This document shows positions 44,490 to 54,670 of a stretch of 64,000 bases of DNA, in pieces. The notes below the pieces were generated by a model that was not told the origin of the DNA, did not search any database, and saw nothing but the letters and a program-made list of their open reading frames with translations. Each line of letters starts with the position of its first letter. The stretch's first letter is position 1. Where the stretch lies: contig NZ_PNXQ01000016.1 in the NCBI RefSeq assembly GCF_005217525.1, forward strand, positions 608,865-672,864, read 5' to 3'. The stretch is from Paenibacillus terrae (GTDB lineage: Bacteria > Bacillota > Bacilli > Paenibacillales > Paenibacillaceae). The position numbers and the translations under genes are program-made.

Positions 44490-46952
44490 TTATTCTATGG
44501 ACCGGGAAGTCTGCGACTCACTACGAGGCAGCACATTCACAATTTCGTCCTTCTTCTCCACAGGAGCCAGCAGCTTGCCTGTATCCTTGCGGTCAGCCAA
44601 AGGAGCCTTTTCCGAAAGGAAGGACATCGTCTGTCCATCTGCAGTGATCGCAAACAATTGAATAGCTTCACGGCAATAGAAGGCAGCCACAATCCGAGTT
44701 CCGTTCGAACGTACCCGTTTGCCTTCCTTGAATTCGAAGGTGGTGATTCCTTTACCGCCTCGTCCCTGAGCAGGATAATCCAGCAGAAGCGTACGCTTGC
44801 CATAACCGGATTCGGTCAGCACCAGCACTTCTCCTTCATCCTCTTCCACCCACAGCGCTGCGACAATTTCATCGCCTTCCGCCAGTTGTATACCTTTGAC
44901 ACCAGCCGAAACGCGACCCATCGCATTAACCTCTTGCTCCTTGAAACGTATGCTCATCCCCGCACGGGTAATCAACATAATATCCCGGGTGCCGTCGCTT
45001 AGCGTTACCGATAATACCTCATCGTCCCCTGCTACCTTGCAGGCCGCTACAGCACTGGAGCGTTTCGTAGCATATTCTTTCAGCTCGGTTCGCTTCACTT
45101 GACCCTTCTTCGTTACAAACACCAGACTTTTGCCGATTTCCTCCATGTTTTTGATCGGAATGACACTCACGATCCGATCATCCTTGGTTAAAGGAATGAC
45201 GTTAACAATCGGAGTTCCCGGCTCTTTCCACTTATACTCTGGCACCTGATGCACAGGCAATAAGAAATATTGTCCGCGCTGAGTGAAGACGAGCAGCACA
45301 TCAAGTGTGTTGACATCAAGCAACTGGGTGACATAATCCCCTTCCTTAACGCCAGAAGCTGAGCGCTCCCCACCGGAACGGGTGAAGGACAGCATACCTG
45401 TACGCTTCACATAGCCGTCTTTGGAAAGAGTCAGCAATACATCCTCTGCCCCAACCATGACTTCCAGATTCACCTTAATCTCTTCAACTTCACCCTGTAT
45501 GTCTGAACGGCGGTCAATGCCGTACTTTTCACGGATTTCCAACAATTCTTTGCGGATCAAGCTGATCAGTTTGCGATCACTTTCCAAGATAGAACGGTAC
45601 TGTGTAATCTTTTTCTGGATTTCATTTAATTCCTTTTCCAGCGTAGTGATTTCGAGATTTGTGAGACGGTACAACTGCAAGGTCAAAATAGAATCTGCCT
45701 GACGTTCGCTAAAGCCAAACATCCATTGCAAATTATTTTGCGCGTCCTGGCGATTTTTGGAAGCTTTAATGGCCGCAATGACCTCATCCAGAATGTTAAG
45801 CGCCTTGACCAAACCTTCCAACACATGGGCACGATCCTCCGCTTTTTCCAGCTCAAACTGGATACGGTGCGTGACAACCTCACGCTGATGGGCGATATAC
45901 GCTTCCAAAATCGACTTCAAACCAAGCTGATGCGGCGCTTTGTTCACAATGGCTACCATGTTGAAGTTGTATGCCACCTGAAGGTCGGTTTTTTTCAGCA
46001 GATATGCCAAAATCCCTTCCGCATCGGCTTCCTTCTTCAGTTCCACCACAATTCGCAGACCGTTCCGTCCACTCTCGTCACGAACCTCAGCAATCCCTTC
46101 CACCTTTTTCTCCAGACGGATATTCTCCATGGCGGTTACGAGCCTTGATTTAACAATCTGATATGGAATCTCCGTAATCACCAGTTGCTGCTTACCTCCG
46201 CGCAAAGACTGTATTTCCGTTTTGGAACGGATATAAATACGTCCTTTGCCTGTACGATAAGCGTCTTTAATTCCTTCGCCACCCATAATCAGCCCGCCAG
46301 TCGGGAAATCTGGGCCTTTAATAAAGGTCATAATCTCTTCCAGCTCAATATCCGGCTTTTCCATCACGGCAATGCTGGCGTCAATGACCTCGCGTAAGCT
46401 GTGCGTCGGAATTTCAGTCGCAAATCCGGCCGAAATCCCACTGGAGCCGTTTACTAGCAGATTCGGATAACGGGATGGCAATACAACCGGCTCCTTGGCC
46501 GAGTTATCAAAATTATCCTTGAATAAAACCGTTCGTTTTTCAATGTCACGCAGCATTTCCATCGCGATAGGAGAGAGACGGGCCTCCGTGTACCGCATAG
46601 CTGCCGCCGGATCATCGTCCTGGGAACCCCAGTTGCCGTGACCGTCCACCAGTACGTGACTCATTTTCCAAGGCTGCGCCATCCGCACCATACCATCGTA
46701 AATCGACGAGTCACCGTGGGGGTGATAATTACCCATAACATCCCCGACGGTTTTGGCAGATTTCCGATAAGCTTTATCCGGTGTGTTGCCGGAATCGTAC
46801 ATGGAGTACAGAATCCGGCGCTGTACAGGCTTTAATCCATCTCGCACATCCGGTATCGCCCGATCCTGAATAATATATTTGGAATATCGGCCAAATCGGT
46901 CACCGACCACTTCCTCCAGAAAAGCTGGCAAAAATTGCTCCGATAAGCTCAT
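44490..46952 (-). CDS. parC: DNA topoisomerase IV subunit A
   Basis: 820 residues, full length. The quinolone-resistance region reads [17 protein letters not shown] (Ser82, Ser83, Asp86), and the catalytic Tyr is in [13 protein letters not shown] (about residue 122). The C-terminal part carries the blades of the DNA-wrapping beta-pinwheel. With ParE it decatenates daughter chromosomes. It is the second gene of the parE-parC operon, 22 bp after parE. Most relatives I recall have Glu instead of Asp86; this conservative change alone says nothing about resistance. The clear pairing with ParE of 659 residues rules out GyrA. Confidence 0.95.
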   Translation of the reverse strand: MSLSEQFLPAFLEEVVGDRFGRYSKYIIQDRAIPDVRDGLKPVQRRILYSMYDSGNTPDKAYRKSAKTVGDVMGNYHPHGDSSIYDGMVRMAQPWKMSHVLVDGHGNWGSQDDDPAAAMRYTEARLSPIAMEMLRDIEKRTVLFKDNFDNSAKEPVVLPSRYPNLLVNGSSGISAGFATEIPTHSLREVIDASIAVMEKPDIELEEIMTFIKGPDFPTGGLIMGGEGIKDAYRTGKGRIYIRSKTEIQSLRGGKQQLVITEIPYQIVKSRLVTAMENIRLEKKVEGIAEVRDESGRNGLRIVVELKKEADAEGILAYLLKKTDLQVAYNFNMVAIVNKAPHQLGLKSILEAYIAHQREVVTHRIQFELEKAEDRAHVLEGLVKALNILDEVIAAIKASKNRQDAQNNLQWMFGFSERQADSILTLQLYRLTNLEITTLEKELNEIQKKITQYRSILESDRKLISLIRKELLEIREKYGIDRRSDIQGEVEEIKVNLEVMVGAEDVLLTLSKDGYVKRTGMLSFTRSGGERSASGVKEGDYVTQLLDVNTLDVLLVFTQRGQYFLLPVHQVPEYKWKEPGTPIVNVIPLTKDDRIVSVIPIKNMEEIGKSLVFVTKKGQVKRTELKEYATKRSSAVAACKVAGDDEVLSVTLSDGTRDIMLITRAGMSIRFKEQEVNAMGRVSAGVKGIQLAEGDEIVAALWVEEDEGEVLVLTESGYGKRTLLLDYPAQGRGGKGITTFEFKEGKRVRSNGTRIVAAFYCREAIQLFAITADGQTMSFLSEKAPLADRKDTGKLLAPVEKKDEIVNVLPRSESQTSRSIE

Positions 46953-46974
46953 GTATACACCTCATTTGATAGCA

Positions 46975-48954
46975 CTACTCTACATATTCCGTAAAATCTA
47001 CGTTTTCCACAATCCAGCGCTTGCGCGGATCAACCTTGTCGCCCATCAGTGTGGACACACGGCGTTCAGCCTTGGCTGCATCCTCAATCTGGACGCGAAG
47101 CAAGGTACGTGACTCGGGATTCATCGTCGTTTCCCATAGCTGATCCGGGTTCATCTCCCCGAGTCCTTTATAGCGTTGAAGCTCAAAATTCCGCCCAAAT
47201 TCCTTTAAGTAATTTTCAAGCTGCTCGTCAGTCCAGGCATAACGTACTGTTTCGAGCTTACCCGACTTACGGGTTATCTTATACAATGGGGGTTGAGCAA
47301 TAAATATGCGTCCCGCATCAATCAGCTCTTTCATATACCGATAAAAGAATGTTAGCAGCAACACTTGAATGTGAGCGCCATCCGTATCCGCATCCGTCAT
47401 AATGATGATTTTGGAATAATTGCTGTCTTCCAGCATAAACTCTGTTCCTACCCCCGCCCCGATTGCTGCTGTAATCGCGCGGTACTCATCATTTTTCATA
47501 ACATCCACCAGCTTGGATTTCTCCGGGTTCATCGGCTTACCCTTCAATGGCAAAATAGCCTGAATTTTGGAATCCCGTCCCTGCTTCGCCGATCCTCCAG
47601 CCGAATCACCTTCCACGATAAACAGCTCATTTCGTGTAAAATCCTTGGACTGCGCAGGCGATAGCTTGCCGTTCAGATTAGAGCTTTCACTGCGTTTCTT
47701 GCCGGAACGCATTTCGTCACGGGCCTTACGTGCTGCTTCACGGGCTCTGGATGCCTGTACTGCCTTTTTGATTAACGTTTGCGCGACCTGAGGATTTTCT
47801 TCCAGAAAACGCTGCATCTGCTCTGATACAATAGCATCCACCGTACTGCGTGCGGAGGCGCTGCCTAGCTGATCCTTCGTCTGACCGACGAATTCAACCT
47901 CGGCCATCTTGACACTGATTACGGCCATCATTCCCTCGCGCAAATCATTGCCTTCCAGATTCTTATCCTTTTCCTTCAGCATTACCGTGCGTCGCGCATA
48001 GTCATTCATGACACGGGTGTAAGCGGCTTTGAAGCCAGTTTCATGCGTCCCCCCGCCGCGTGTCGGAATGGAATTGACAAACGAAGCAATCGTTTCGGTA
48101 TAACCTGAGTTGTACTGAATGGCGATTTCCACCTCAACGTCTTCCTTCTCCGCGTTAAAGTGGATGACGTCATGCAGCACGTCCTTGCCTTCATTCAGAA
48201 AAGCGACAAATTGGCTTGCTCCGCCCTCATAAAAATATTCATCCGATTTCCCGCTCCGTTCATCTTTAAGCTGGATACGAAGACCCGAGTTCAGAAAAGC
48301 AATTTCCTGAAGACGCTCGGCCAACGTATCGTAGTTAAAATGAATACCTGTCTGAAATACGCGAATATCCGGCTTAAATGTAATTTTGGTGCCCGTCTTG
48401 TTAGTATTGCCCAGCACTTCAAGGCCTGTGGTCGGTTCCCCGACATGCTCCACGCCCTTCTTGTCCAGCCAATATTCAAACCGCTGACGATGAATCTTGC
48501 CGTCCCGGTAAATTTCCACTTCAAGCCATTCCGAAAGAGCGTTCGTTACTGACGCGCCCACACCGTGCAGCCCCCCGGACTTTTTATATCCCGAACCGCC
48601 GAACTTACCTCCGGCGTGCAAAATGGTAAATACAACCTGAGGTGTAGGAATTCCCGTTTTGTGCATTCCCGTAGGAATACCGCGCCCGTTGTCTGTTACT
48701 GTAACGGAACCGTCCTTATGCATTGTAATGTCAATGCGGGAGCAAAACTTGGCAAGATGCTCATCCACCGCGTTGTCCACAATTTCCCATACCAAATGAT
48801 GTAGTCCCGAAGAACTGGTGCTCCCAATATACATGCCCGGCCGTTTGCGAACTGCCACAAGCCCTTCGAGCACTTGAATGTCGTCCACGCCATATTCCAA
48901 AGCTCCGTTCTGAGTGCCGGACGCTTCCGCAGACAAGTCGATTTTGTCGACCAT
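46975..48954 (-). CDS. parE: DNA topoisomerase IV subunit B
   Basis: 659 residues. GHKL ATPase motifs are present (EIVDNAVDEHL, DNGRGIPTGMH, GGKFGGSGYKKSGGLHGVGAS), and the TOPRIM domain has EGDSAGGSAKQGRD and DADTDGAHI. It supplies ATP hydrolysis for ParC in chromosome decatenation. It starts at ATG 48954 and is followed at 22 bp by parC, an arrangement typical of Bacillota. The short length without a GyrB insertion, and pairing with parC, favour ParE over GyrB. Confidence 0.95.
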   Translation of the reverse strand: MVDKIDLSAEASGTQNGALEYGVDDIQVLEGLVAVRKRPGMYIGSTSSSGLHHLVWEIVDNAVDEHLAKFCSRIDITMHKDGSVTVTDNGRGIPTGMHKTGIPTPQVVFTILHAGGKFGGSGYKKSGGLHGVGASVTNALSEWLEVEIYRDGKIHRQRFEYWLDKKGVEHVGEPTTGLEVLGNTNKTGTKITFKPDIRVFQTGIHFNYDTLAERLQEIAFLNSGLRIQLKDERSGKSDEYFYEGGASQFVAFLNEGKDVLHDVIHFNAEKEDVEVEIAIQYNSGYTETIASFVNSIPTRGGGTHETGFKAAYTRVMNDYARRTVMLKEKDKNLEGNDLREGMMAVISVKMAEVEFVGQTKDQLGSASARSTVDAIVSEQMQRFLEENPQVAQTLIKKAVQASRAREAARKARDEMRSGKKRSESSNLNGKLSPAQSKDFTRNELFIVEGDSAGGSAKQGRDSKIQAILPLKGKPMNPEKSKLVDVMKNDEYRAITAAIGAGVGTEFMLEDSNYSKIIIMTDADTDGAHIQVLLLTFFYRYMKELIDAGRIFIAQPPLYKITRKSGKLETVRYAWTDEQLENYLKEFGRNFELQRYKGLGEMNPDQLWETTMNPESRTLLRVQIEDAAKAERRVSTLMGDKVDPRKRWIVENVDFTEYVE

Positions 48955-49052
48955 TCATGCTCCCCCTTTGTCTAATCGTAACCGTGTTTTGCCTTATTCT
49001 TGATGACTTTCACCAAAAATGCAAACAGATGTTTTCTTTTACCTTGTCCATT

Positions 49053-50051
49053 TTAATTCAATATATCCCGTTTCGTAAAGACGGCGAATGAAACAATTAG
49101 CGCCGCCCCCCCCCAAATACCCAGTACAGCCAAAGAAAACGGCAAGGTCATCCCCTCAATCGGGGCAGGGCTTCCTGATAAATAATCGGTCAATTCAAGG
49201 TTAACCATAAATAAATATTTGGCGCTCTGCCAGGACGAGGCCATGTTCGTTAAAATCGTGCCTGAAATAAGCGCAGCCATCATTACCACAATGCTTGCCG
49301 CCGTACTACGTACAAGTACAGAAACCATAAAAGCAAGCGTGGCTACCACGAGACTGACGAACCAGATCAATCCGGCCTGCAGCATCAGATAATACCATTG
49401 CGGGATCGCATGTACCGCAGACATATCCACCGTCGATCCAACAATTTGGAAGCCCGTAAATACCGGAACATTAAAGCCGCGAAAGCCAAAAAACAAGCCT
49501 GATATAAGATAACTGATCACAAACACAGCCAAAATGATGAGCGAAACGAACATATACAGCGTTAGCAGCTTGCTCAGCAGCACCTTCCACCGCCTGACAG
49601 GACGGGTCAGCAGCATTTTTATGGTGCCCGTCGTCCGTTCTCCTGAAACCAGATCGGAGGCAATCGCCATAATAAGCAATGGAACGAACAAATTAATGGA
49701 ATTGTCCATAAACTCTCTAGTAAAGGTTACGCCACTTGGCTCATTCGGGTTAACGTCATTTTCCAGATAATATTGCATTTGTTGAACAAATACTCGTCTG
49801 TAGGTCTTCCACTCCTCTGGAACCCGGTCACTCCCCAGCGAATTTTGGTTATCCGTAATGGCCTGACGCAGCTCCAGCCGCCAGTCATTGCCGAATTTTT
49901 CGCGGTTATTTTCCGCCACCTTCATCTGAGCGTACGTAAAAATCGGCACAAGCACAAGCAAAACAAGTAAAATGACATAAAATCGTTTCTTCTTGATGAT
50001 TTTGAGCGTTTCATTTTGTACGAGCGGTAAAATGTTATTCAAGAATCTCAC
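49053..50051 (-). CDS. ABC-2 type transporter permease
   Basis: 332 residues with six to seven hydrophobic helices. One helix near the N-terminus is followed by a long extracellular loop (about residues 45-120), then the ABC-2 cluster with DLVSGERTTGTIKMLLTRPV, a conserved motif of this permease group. It overlaps the ATPase stop by 17 bp. Together they form an exporter of the antibiotic-resistance/bacteriocin-immunity type, substrate unknown. Third gene of the SGNH hydrolase operon. Confidence 0.87.
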   Translation of the reverse strand: MRFLNNILPLVQNETLKIIKKKRFYVILLVLLVLVPIFTYAQMKVAENNREKFGNDWRLELRQAITDNQNSLGSDRVPEEWKTYRRVFVQQMQYYLENDVNPNEPSGVTFTREFMDNSINLFVPLLIMAIASDLVSGERTTGTIKMLLTRPVRRWKVLLSKLLTLYMFVSLIILAVFVISYLISGLFFGFRGFNVPVFTGFQIVGSTVDMSAVHAIPQWYYLMLQAGLIWFVSLVVATLAFMVSVLVRSTAASIVVMMAALISGTILTNMASSWQSAKYLFMVNLELTDYLSGSPAPIEGMTLPFSLAVLGIWGGAALIVSFAVFTKRDILN

Positions 50052-51111
50052 CTTCCGTCATTTTCAGGAATAGCTGCTCCAGTGTAGGGTTGATTTTGGT
50101 TACACCTTTAACGGAAATACCGGAAGCCGTCATTTGTGCGACCAGCTCCGCGATATGCTCTTCGTCCATTTCTGTAAAAATAGCATCCGCTCCGCTGCCT
50201 GCAACAATGCTGTCATCAATCAGTTCATCGGCATTCGTAATAATTTGTACATGCGGAGAGTCTTTCAACAGGGCAAGACCCTGATCATGAGGCTCCAGTT
50301 GCCATACAGCCATACGCGAATGTGTTTCAACCAATTCCCGCACACCGCCAACAGCAAGCACCCTTCCCCGGCTAATAATCGCGACACGATCACACAGCAA
50401 CTGGATTTCACTAAGCAAGTGACTGGAAACAAATACAGCCATGCCCTCTGCCGCTAGCAGACGGATAAAAGCTCTCATTTCCTTGATTCCCTTGGGGTCC
50501 AATCCGTTTGTCGGTTCATCCAGAATAAGCAGCTTGGGTCTGCCAAGCAATGCCTGAGCAATACCAAGTCGCTGGCGCATGCCGAGAGAATATGTACTTA
50601 CCTTATCATGAATACGGCGATCCAGCCGCACCAGCTCCACCACTTCACGAATGCGCTGTTCATCCACGCCAGGCTGCATCCGGGCAAAATGCTCCAGATT
50701 CTCCCACCCTGTCAGGTAACTGTACACCTCCGGATTTTCCACAATAGAACCGATATGCTGCAATGCCTGCTCCGGGTCGCGGTTCACATTATGACCGCAT
50801 ACAGTAATGGTGCCCTCCGTAGGCTTGATCAGATCAACCAGCATACGGATGGTCGTTGTTTTTCCGGCCCCATTGGGACCGAGAAAGCCAAAAATTTCAC
50901 CCGCACGTACATCGAATGTTACATCATGGATAATCATTTTGCGTCCGATACGCTTTTTGACGTGCTGAACAGAGAGAACCGTTTCGTTGTCGTTTCTGCC
51001 TCCGTCTGCACTGCCAATCTGGTTGTCGGAATGATAGTCGGATACTCCATCTGTATTTATCGAATCCTTTGCTATATCGATCCCGGTCTTGTCAGCAGAT
51101 TGGATGCCCAT
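50035..51111 (-). CDS. ABC transporter ATP-binding protein
   Basis: 358 residues from ATG 51111 (GGGAGGG upstream; a GTG at 51114 is equally placed). Walker A GPNGAGKTTT, signature YSLGMRQRLGIAQALL, Walker B LLILDEPTNGLDPKG, switch His in VSSHLL. About 45 polar N-terminal residues precede the domain, unusual for this group. The C-terminal 80 residues are a regulatory tail as in BcrA/NatA-type exporters. Its start touches the SGNH hydrolase stop, so the two are coupled. Confidence 0.9.
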   Translation of the reverse strand: MGIQSADKTGIDIAKDSINTDGVSDYHSDNQIGSADGGRNDNETVLSVQHVKKRIGRKMIIHDVTFDVRAGEIFGFLGPNGAGKTTTIRMLVDLIKPTEGTITVCGHNVNRDPEQALQHIGSIVENPEVYSYLTGWENLEHFARMQPGVDEQRIREVVELVRLDRRIHDKVSTYSLGMRQRLGIAQALLGRPKLLILDEPTNGLDPKGIKEMRAFIRLLAAEGMAVFVSSHLLSEIQLLCDRVAIISRGRVLAVGGVRELVETHSRMAVWQLEPHDQGLALLKDSPHVQIITNADELIDDSIVAGSGADAIFTEMDEEHIAELVAQMTASGISVKGVTKINPTLEQLFLKMTEGEILE

Positions 51112-52022
51112 CACTTGTTCCCTCCCTTCTTCACATCAGCGGGCTGACTGCTCGTGGACTGCTGTCCATTCCCTGTATTGTCGCCTTCCTTGGCCGCTGC
51201 TACCGCAAACCCTTGAGCGATACGCTCAGCAATTGCCTGATAGCCCTGACCGTTAGGATGAAAGTGATCAGTGGATAAATAAACCGGCAAATTTTGCTGA
51301 AATAAATCGAAGGTTGGAATTAGCGTCATATTACTGTTTTGGTTGGTAACTGCCATAGCAGCCAGGTTCCATTCCGTCACGACAAGATTTCCCGGAATTT
51401 TCATTTCCGGCAGGTCACTAAATGGATTATATAGTCCAACGTATATAATTTTAGCCTTCGGATTGATTTCTCCGACCTTTGTCAGCACTTTTTGCAAACG
51501 CTTGGCCGCATCAGGCAGAGCTTTGCGCAAGTCTTTAAGCGTAGGTGGCTCTTTGCCAGTTTGGGCAGCTTGTGCCCCCTGAAACAAATCATTCCCGCCA
51601 ATGGACACAATAATAACATTAGCTTTTTTCAACACATAAGCTACGCCAGGCTCATTCAGTTTGGTCAAAAGTCCTTGAGTCGTCAGCCCGTTAATGCCCA
51701 GATTGTTAATGAGCTGAGCCTTATGTCCTTCCTGATCATTTAACAAGGTCACCGACCGTCGTACAAAACCGCTGCCTGAGTCATCGCCAGTTCCTTTTGC
51801 CAGCGAATCTCCAATGGCTGCGACCCGAAACTCCCCCGCCTGAGTTGCAGCGGCTGGCGCATTTTGTATCTGCGATGAACCCGAATTTACCGGTTTGGTG
51901 CTAACGAGCGGCTCTGGAGTCGTAATGCTTCGTACTGCGGCAATAAATCCGTACAATAATAGCAGTGTGGCGGCGATGGACACGGAACCGACAGACCGCC
52001 AGATCCATTTTGATGAATTCAC
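51111..52022 (-). CDS. Membrane-anchored SGNH/GDSL hydrolase
   Basis: 303 residues from GTG 52022 with GGAGGG 8 bp upstream; the open frame to 52148 has no such site. One N-terminal membrane anchor (VGSVSIAATLLLLYGFIAAV) places the enzyme outside the cell. Catalytic blocks: IGDSLAKGTGDD (block I Ser), the block III Asn in SIGGNDLF, and the Asp-His pair in DHFHPNGQGY. A low-complexity stretch ends the protein. It resembles Bacillus YpmR-type lipases/esterases. It is the first gene of an operon with an ABC exporter and has the shared palindromic element about 130 bp upstream (52155-52190). Confidence 0.87.
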   Translation of the reverse strand: MNSSKWIWRSVGSVSIAATLLLLYGFIAAVRSITTPEPLVSTKPVNSGSSQIQNAPAAATQAGEFRVAAIGDSLAKGTGDDSGSGFVRRSVTLLNDQEGHKAQLINNLGINGLTTQGLLTKLNEPGVAYVLKKANVIIVSIGGNDLFQGAQAAQTGKEPPTLKDLRKALPDAAKRLQKVLTKVGEINPKAKIIYVGLYNPFSDLPEMKIPGNLVVTEWNLAAMAVTNQNSNMTLIPTFDLFQQNLPVYLSTDHFHPNGQGYQAIAERIAQGFAVAAAKEGDNTGNGQQSTSSQPADVKKGGNK

Positions 52023-52154
52023 TCGTGTTCCCTCCTGATTACTTAGTGAAATAAACATAAAGCTTCTCATATCATTTTGCAAATAAACCGTTCTGAGTGT
52101 TATGAAGCATACATAGCATTTTGCAAACAATCTCAAAAGTGATTTCAAATCAGC

Positions 52155-52190
52155 AATATAGAGATCAAAACGGTTTAGTTCGTCTATCTA
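52155..52190 (-). promoter_or_regulatory. Conserved element, copy B
   Basis: The central part matches copy A at nearly every base over about 24 positions (GATCAAAA-x-GGTTTAGTT-x-GTCTAT on the plus strand). It lies upstream of the SGNH-ABC operon. Confidence 0.55.
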
Positions 52191-52241
52191 TTGTATTTTC
52201 GAGCGTTGGGAATCAAATGATTCAAAATGCTGAAGTATGTT

Positions 52242-52270
52242 AAAAAGGATGGCATATCGCCATCCTTTTT
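52242..52270. terminator. Bidirectional terminator
   Basis: AAAAAGGATGGC and GCCATCCTTTTT form a 12-bp stem with a 5-base loop. It ends the AIM24-family gene on the minus strand. Confidence 0.85.
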
Positions 52271-52324
52271 ATTACGCCTTTTTGGTTCGTTTAGCTCATC
52301 CTTTACCTCTGTATAGACGAAAAA

Positions 52325-53005
52325 CTACTTACTATCAGGTATAAAGCTTTTGATCCATTGTCCGAAGCTACCCGGATTTCGGCTTTGGATCAATACCGTT
52401 CCCTCACCGCGAAAACGGCATACAAGTGCTTCTCCGCTCGTTACACTGGACAACCAGCCTTTGGACGCTTTTTCAATTTTGTAATCCATATAGTCCGGCC
52501 ATGCCACCAGATGAGCGTTATCAATAATACGCTCCTCTCCGGGTGCAACATAAATTGGATATATGGCTCCATAAGAGGACAAAAACACTGTTCCGCGACC
52601 GCTGATTTCAACGATAAAAAAACCTTCGCCCGAGAACAATCCTTTCATCAGATTCTGCATTTTAGTGCTGACCTCAATGCCCTCCGTACACGCCAGGAAG
52701 CCATCCTTTTGCACCAAGAGACTATACGTACCGTCCAGTTCCACCGCTTGTACATCACCTATACTTGCGGGAGCAAGCAGCACTTCAGCCGGCCCCCGAG
52801 ATGCTCTCAGCTCCTGAAAAAAGAATTTCTCCCCGCTCAGCATCCGGCCTAAGCCGCGCAATAATCCACCATCCACAGTCCCCTTTATGTCCACGCTGGA
52901 AGACATGGAAACCATAGCTCCCATCTCCGCTTTAATCGTTTCTCCGGGGTTCATCTGCACCTTGAGCATAGCAAAAGCACCTTCATGCACAATTTCGTAG
53001 CTCAT
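52325..53005 (-). CDS. AIM24/TIGR00266 family protein
   Basis: 226 residues from ATG 53005 (AGGTGA upstream); the frame extends to 53026. The protein is almost all beta, with the characteristic MGAMVSMSSSVDIKGTVDGG and GEGFFIVEISGRGTVFLSSY segments of the TIGR00266 family (Bacillus YtkL/AIM24 type). The function of the family is not known. Monocistronic, between two terminators. Confidence 0.83.
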   Translation of the reverse strand: MSYEIVHEGAFAMLKVQMNPGETIKAEMGAMVSMSSSVDIKGTVDGGLLRGLGRMLSGEKFFFQELRASRGPAEVLLAPASIGDVQAVELDGTYSLLVQKDGFLACTEGIEVSTKMQNLMKGLFSGEGFFIVEISGRGTVFLSSYGAIYPIYVAPGEERIIDNAHLVAWPDYMDYKIEKASKGWLSSVTSGEALVCRFRGEGTVLIQSRNPGSFGQWIKSFIPDSK

Positions 53006-53144
53006 TCGTTCACCTGACTTTCCCATAATTTATTAGTTATCAATATAGCTTGGTGTTATCATACTATACTTGCCGCACTTATGCCTGTTCTTGCATATAA
53101 GCAAAAGTGATAGTTAAGCGCACCATTAGAGGAGCAAACAGCGT

Positions 53145-53174
53145 AAAAAAGCCCGCTGAACGTGTCAGCAGGCC
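53145..53174 (-). terminator. Terminator of the CAP-domain gene
   Basis: GCCCGCTGA and TCAGCAGGC form a 9-bp stem with one mismatch; on the minus strand TTTTTTACG follows. Confidence 0.8.
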
Positions 53175-53249
53175 CTTAAATCTAGTGTTAGGCTGTCAAT
53201 ATAGTATCATAACATAATGACGCTTGAAATGCTTTTTTATGATCGACTT

Positions 53250-53987
53250 TTAGTTACGTGTAAATTCCTGAACCCAATATCCATTATAGTAAGCTACACC
53301 GATTTGTGTATATTCTGCCTTCAAAATATTTTCACGGTGTCCCTGACTGTTCATCCAGGCTTTCATAACTTCTTGCGGCGTTTGTTGTCCCATCGCAATA
53401 TTTTCACCCGCATACGTATAAGTTACACCGAATTTCTTCATCATATCAAACGGTGAGCCGTAAGTCGGTGATGTATGGGAAAAGTAATTGTTTGTACTCA
53501 TATCCTTTGCCTTGGCCAAAGCTACTTCGGTAAGCTTCGAGTTAGAAGCGAGTGGGCTCAAACCTTTTTGGCTACGCTCGTTATTCACCAGCTTTACTAC
53601 TTCTGCTGCAAATTGAGACTTACTGAGCTGTGCATCCGACCCGGCGGACTGACCTGCTCCTGAATTCGTATTTTGAGCTTTCGACTGTTTGTTGGTAGCA
53701 GGCTGTGAACCTTTTTGGTTAGCCGGCTTTGCCACTTGCTTGTCGGAAGAAGGATTCGTCGTCTTTGTTTTCGCTTGATCCTGTCCGAAACAATCCGTAT
53801 TTACGTTCTTCGTTACTGTCGTCGTCCCATTGGACAATTGAACAGAGTATCCGCTATTTTGTAGCCACTGTTGTAGCTGCGCCGACAAATCGTCAGCCGG
53901 TGCTGCTGATGCCGGAACGATGAATCCTGCGGATAAAACGGCGCTTAAACTTCCCATCACCAGTGTTTTTTTCAACATATTCTTCAT
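53250..53987 (-). CDS. Secreted CAP-domain (SCP/PR-1, YkwD-like) protein
   Basis: 245 residues. A signal peptide with a likely cleavage site after ASA (about residue 28) leads into a Lys/Ser/Asn/Gln-rich linker (about 60-120) and a C-terminal CAP domain with EVVKLVNNERSQKGLSPLA, FSHTSPTYGSPFDMM and GENIAMGQQTPQEVMKAWMN; the histidines (FSHTS, GHREN) are the usual metal-binding pair. ATG 53987 has AAGGAGATG upstream. CAP proteins of Bacilli are secreted or spore-associated with unclear function. Confidence 0.88.
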   Translation of the reverse strand: MKNMLKKTLVMGSLSAVLSAGFIVPASAAPADDLSAQLQQWLQNSGYSVQLSNGTTTVTKNVNTDCFGQDQAKTKTTNPSSDKQVAKPANQKGSQPATNKQSKAQNTNSGAGQSAGSDAQLSKSQFAAEVVKLVNNERSQKGLSPLASNSKLTEVALAKAKDMSTNNYFSHTSPTYGSPFDMMKKFGVTYTYAGENIAMGQQTPQEVMKAWMNSQGHRENILKAEYTQIGVAYYNGYWVQEFTRN

Positions 53988-54208
53988 TTCGTCATCTCCT
54001 TGTTGTATTAATTTCTTGGTGTGTACATGTTCGCTCTGAACATGCGTGGTTACAACTTTGTAATCTTTACTCTAGCAGTATATCATGTTTCCTAGCAGGA
54101 TCAATGGTGTAAAAGTTGGTAAAAAAATAGCCCCGCTCGGCAATGGCCTAAACAGGACTGATCTATGGTAATGAGGCTCTGAATATAATCCGGGCTTATA
54201 CAGGACTA

Positions 54209-54670
54209 TTATTTAAGCTTTTTGCTAAAACGGTAGCCTTGCTTTTCAAAGCCGATTCGGTTGTAGAATGCATGTGCCTCTATTTGTTTGATGCGGTTAT
54301 TCGCTCCGGTAATGAACAAATGGAGACTTCCTTGCTCACGTCCCCACTCCTCACCACAGGCCACCAGACGCTTGCCGATGCCCTCGCCGCGATACTCCTT
54401 GCTCACGACCAGCATGGTGATTTGTACGGCAGGATCAGGATAAGCCAAGCTTTGAGCCGTATGCATGCCGATTACGCCGACAACACGACCATCCATTTCT
54501 GCAACCATCATATTGGCTTGACAGTCCTCCTGCGTAGTTCCCATAACTTCTTTCATCACACCACAAGTCATCGGATATCCTACTTCTCTTAGCAGTCCTG
54601 TTACGGCTTCGCAATCGCCAAGCTCTACGGAACGAATTGTCAGTACTGGAATCATCACATTGTTAGACAT
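54209..54670 (-). CDS. GNAT family N-acetyltransferase
   Basis: 153 residues. The acetyl-CoA motif reads [20 protein letters not shown], with the typical flanking strands; the C-terminus has [23 protein letters not shown] 54670 overlaps the purT stop by 8 bp and has GGAGG inside the end of purT. Substrate unknown; the fold with VGVIGMHT suggests a small-molecule or protein amine acetylase. Confidence 0.88.
   Translation of the reverse strand: MSNNVMIPVLTIRSVELGDCEAVTGLLREVGYPMTCGVMKEVMGTTQEDCQANMMVAEMDGRVVGVIGMHTAQSLAYPDPAVQITMLVVSKEYRGEGIGKRLVACGEEWGREQGSLHLFITGANNRIKQIEAHAFYNRIGFEKQGYRFSKKLK

Noticed and set aside
46690..46710. ParC Asp86 as a quinolone-resistance mutation
   Set aside because: The acidic function is preserved, and both serines are wild-type; a lineage variant is the simpler reading.
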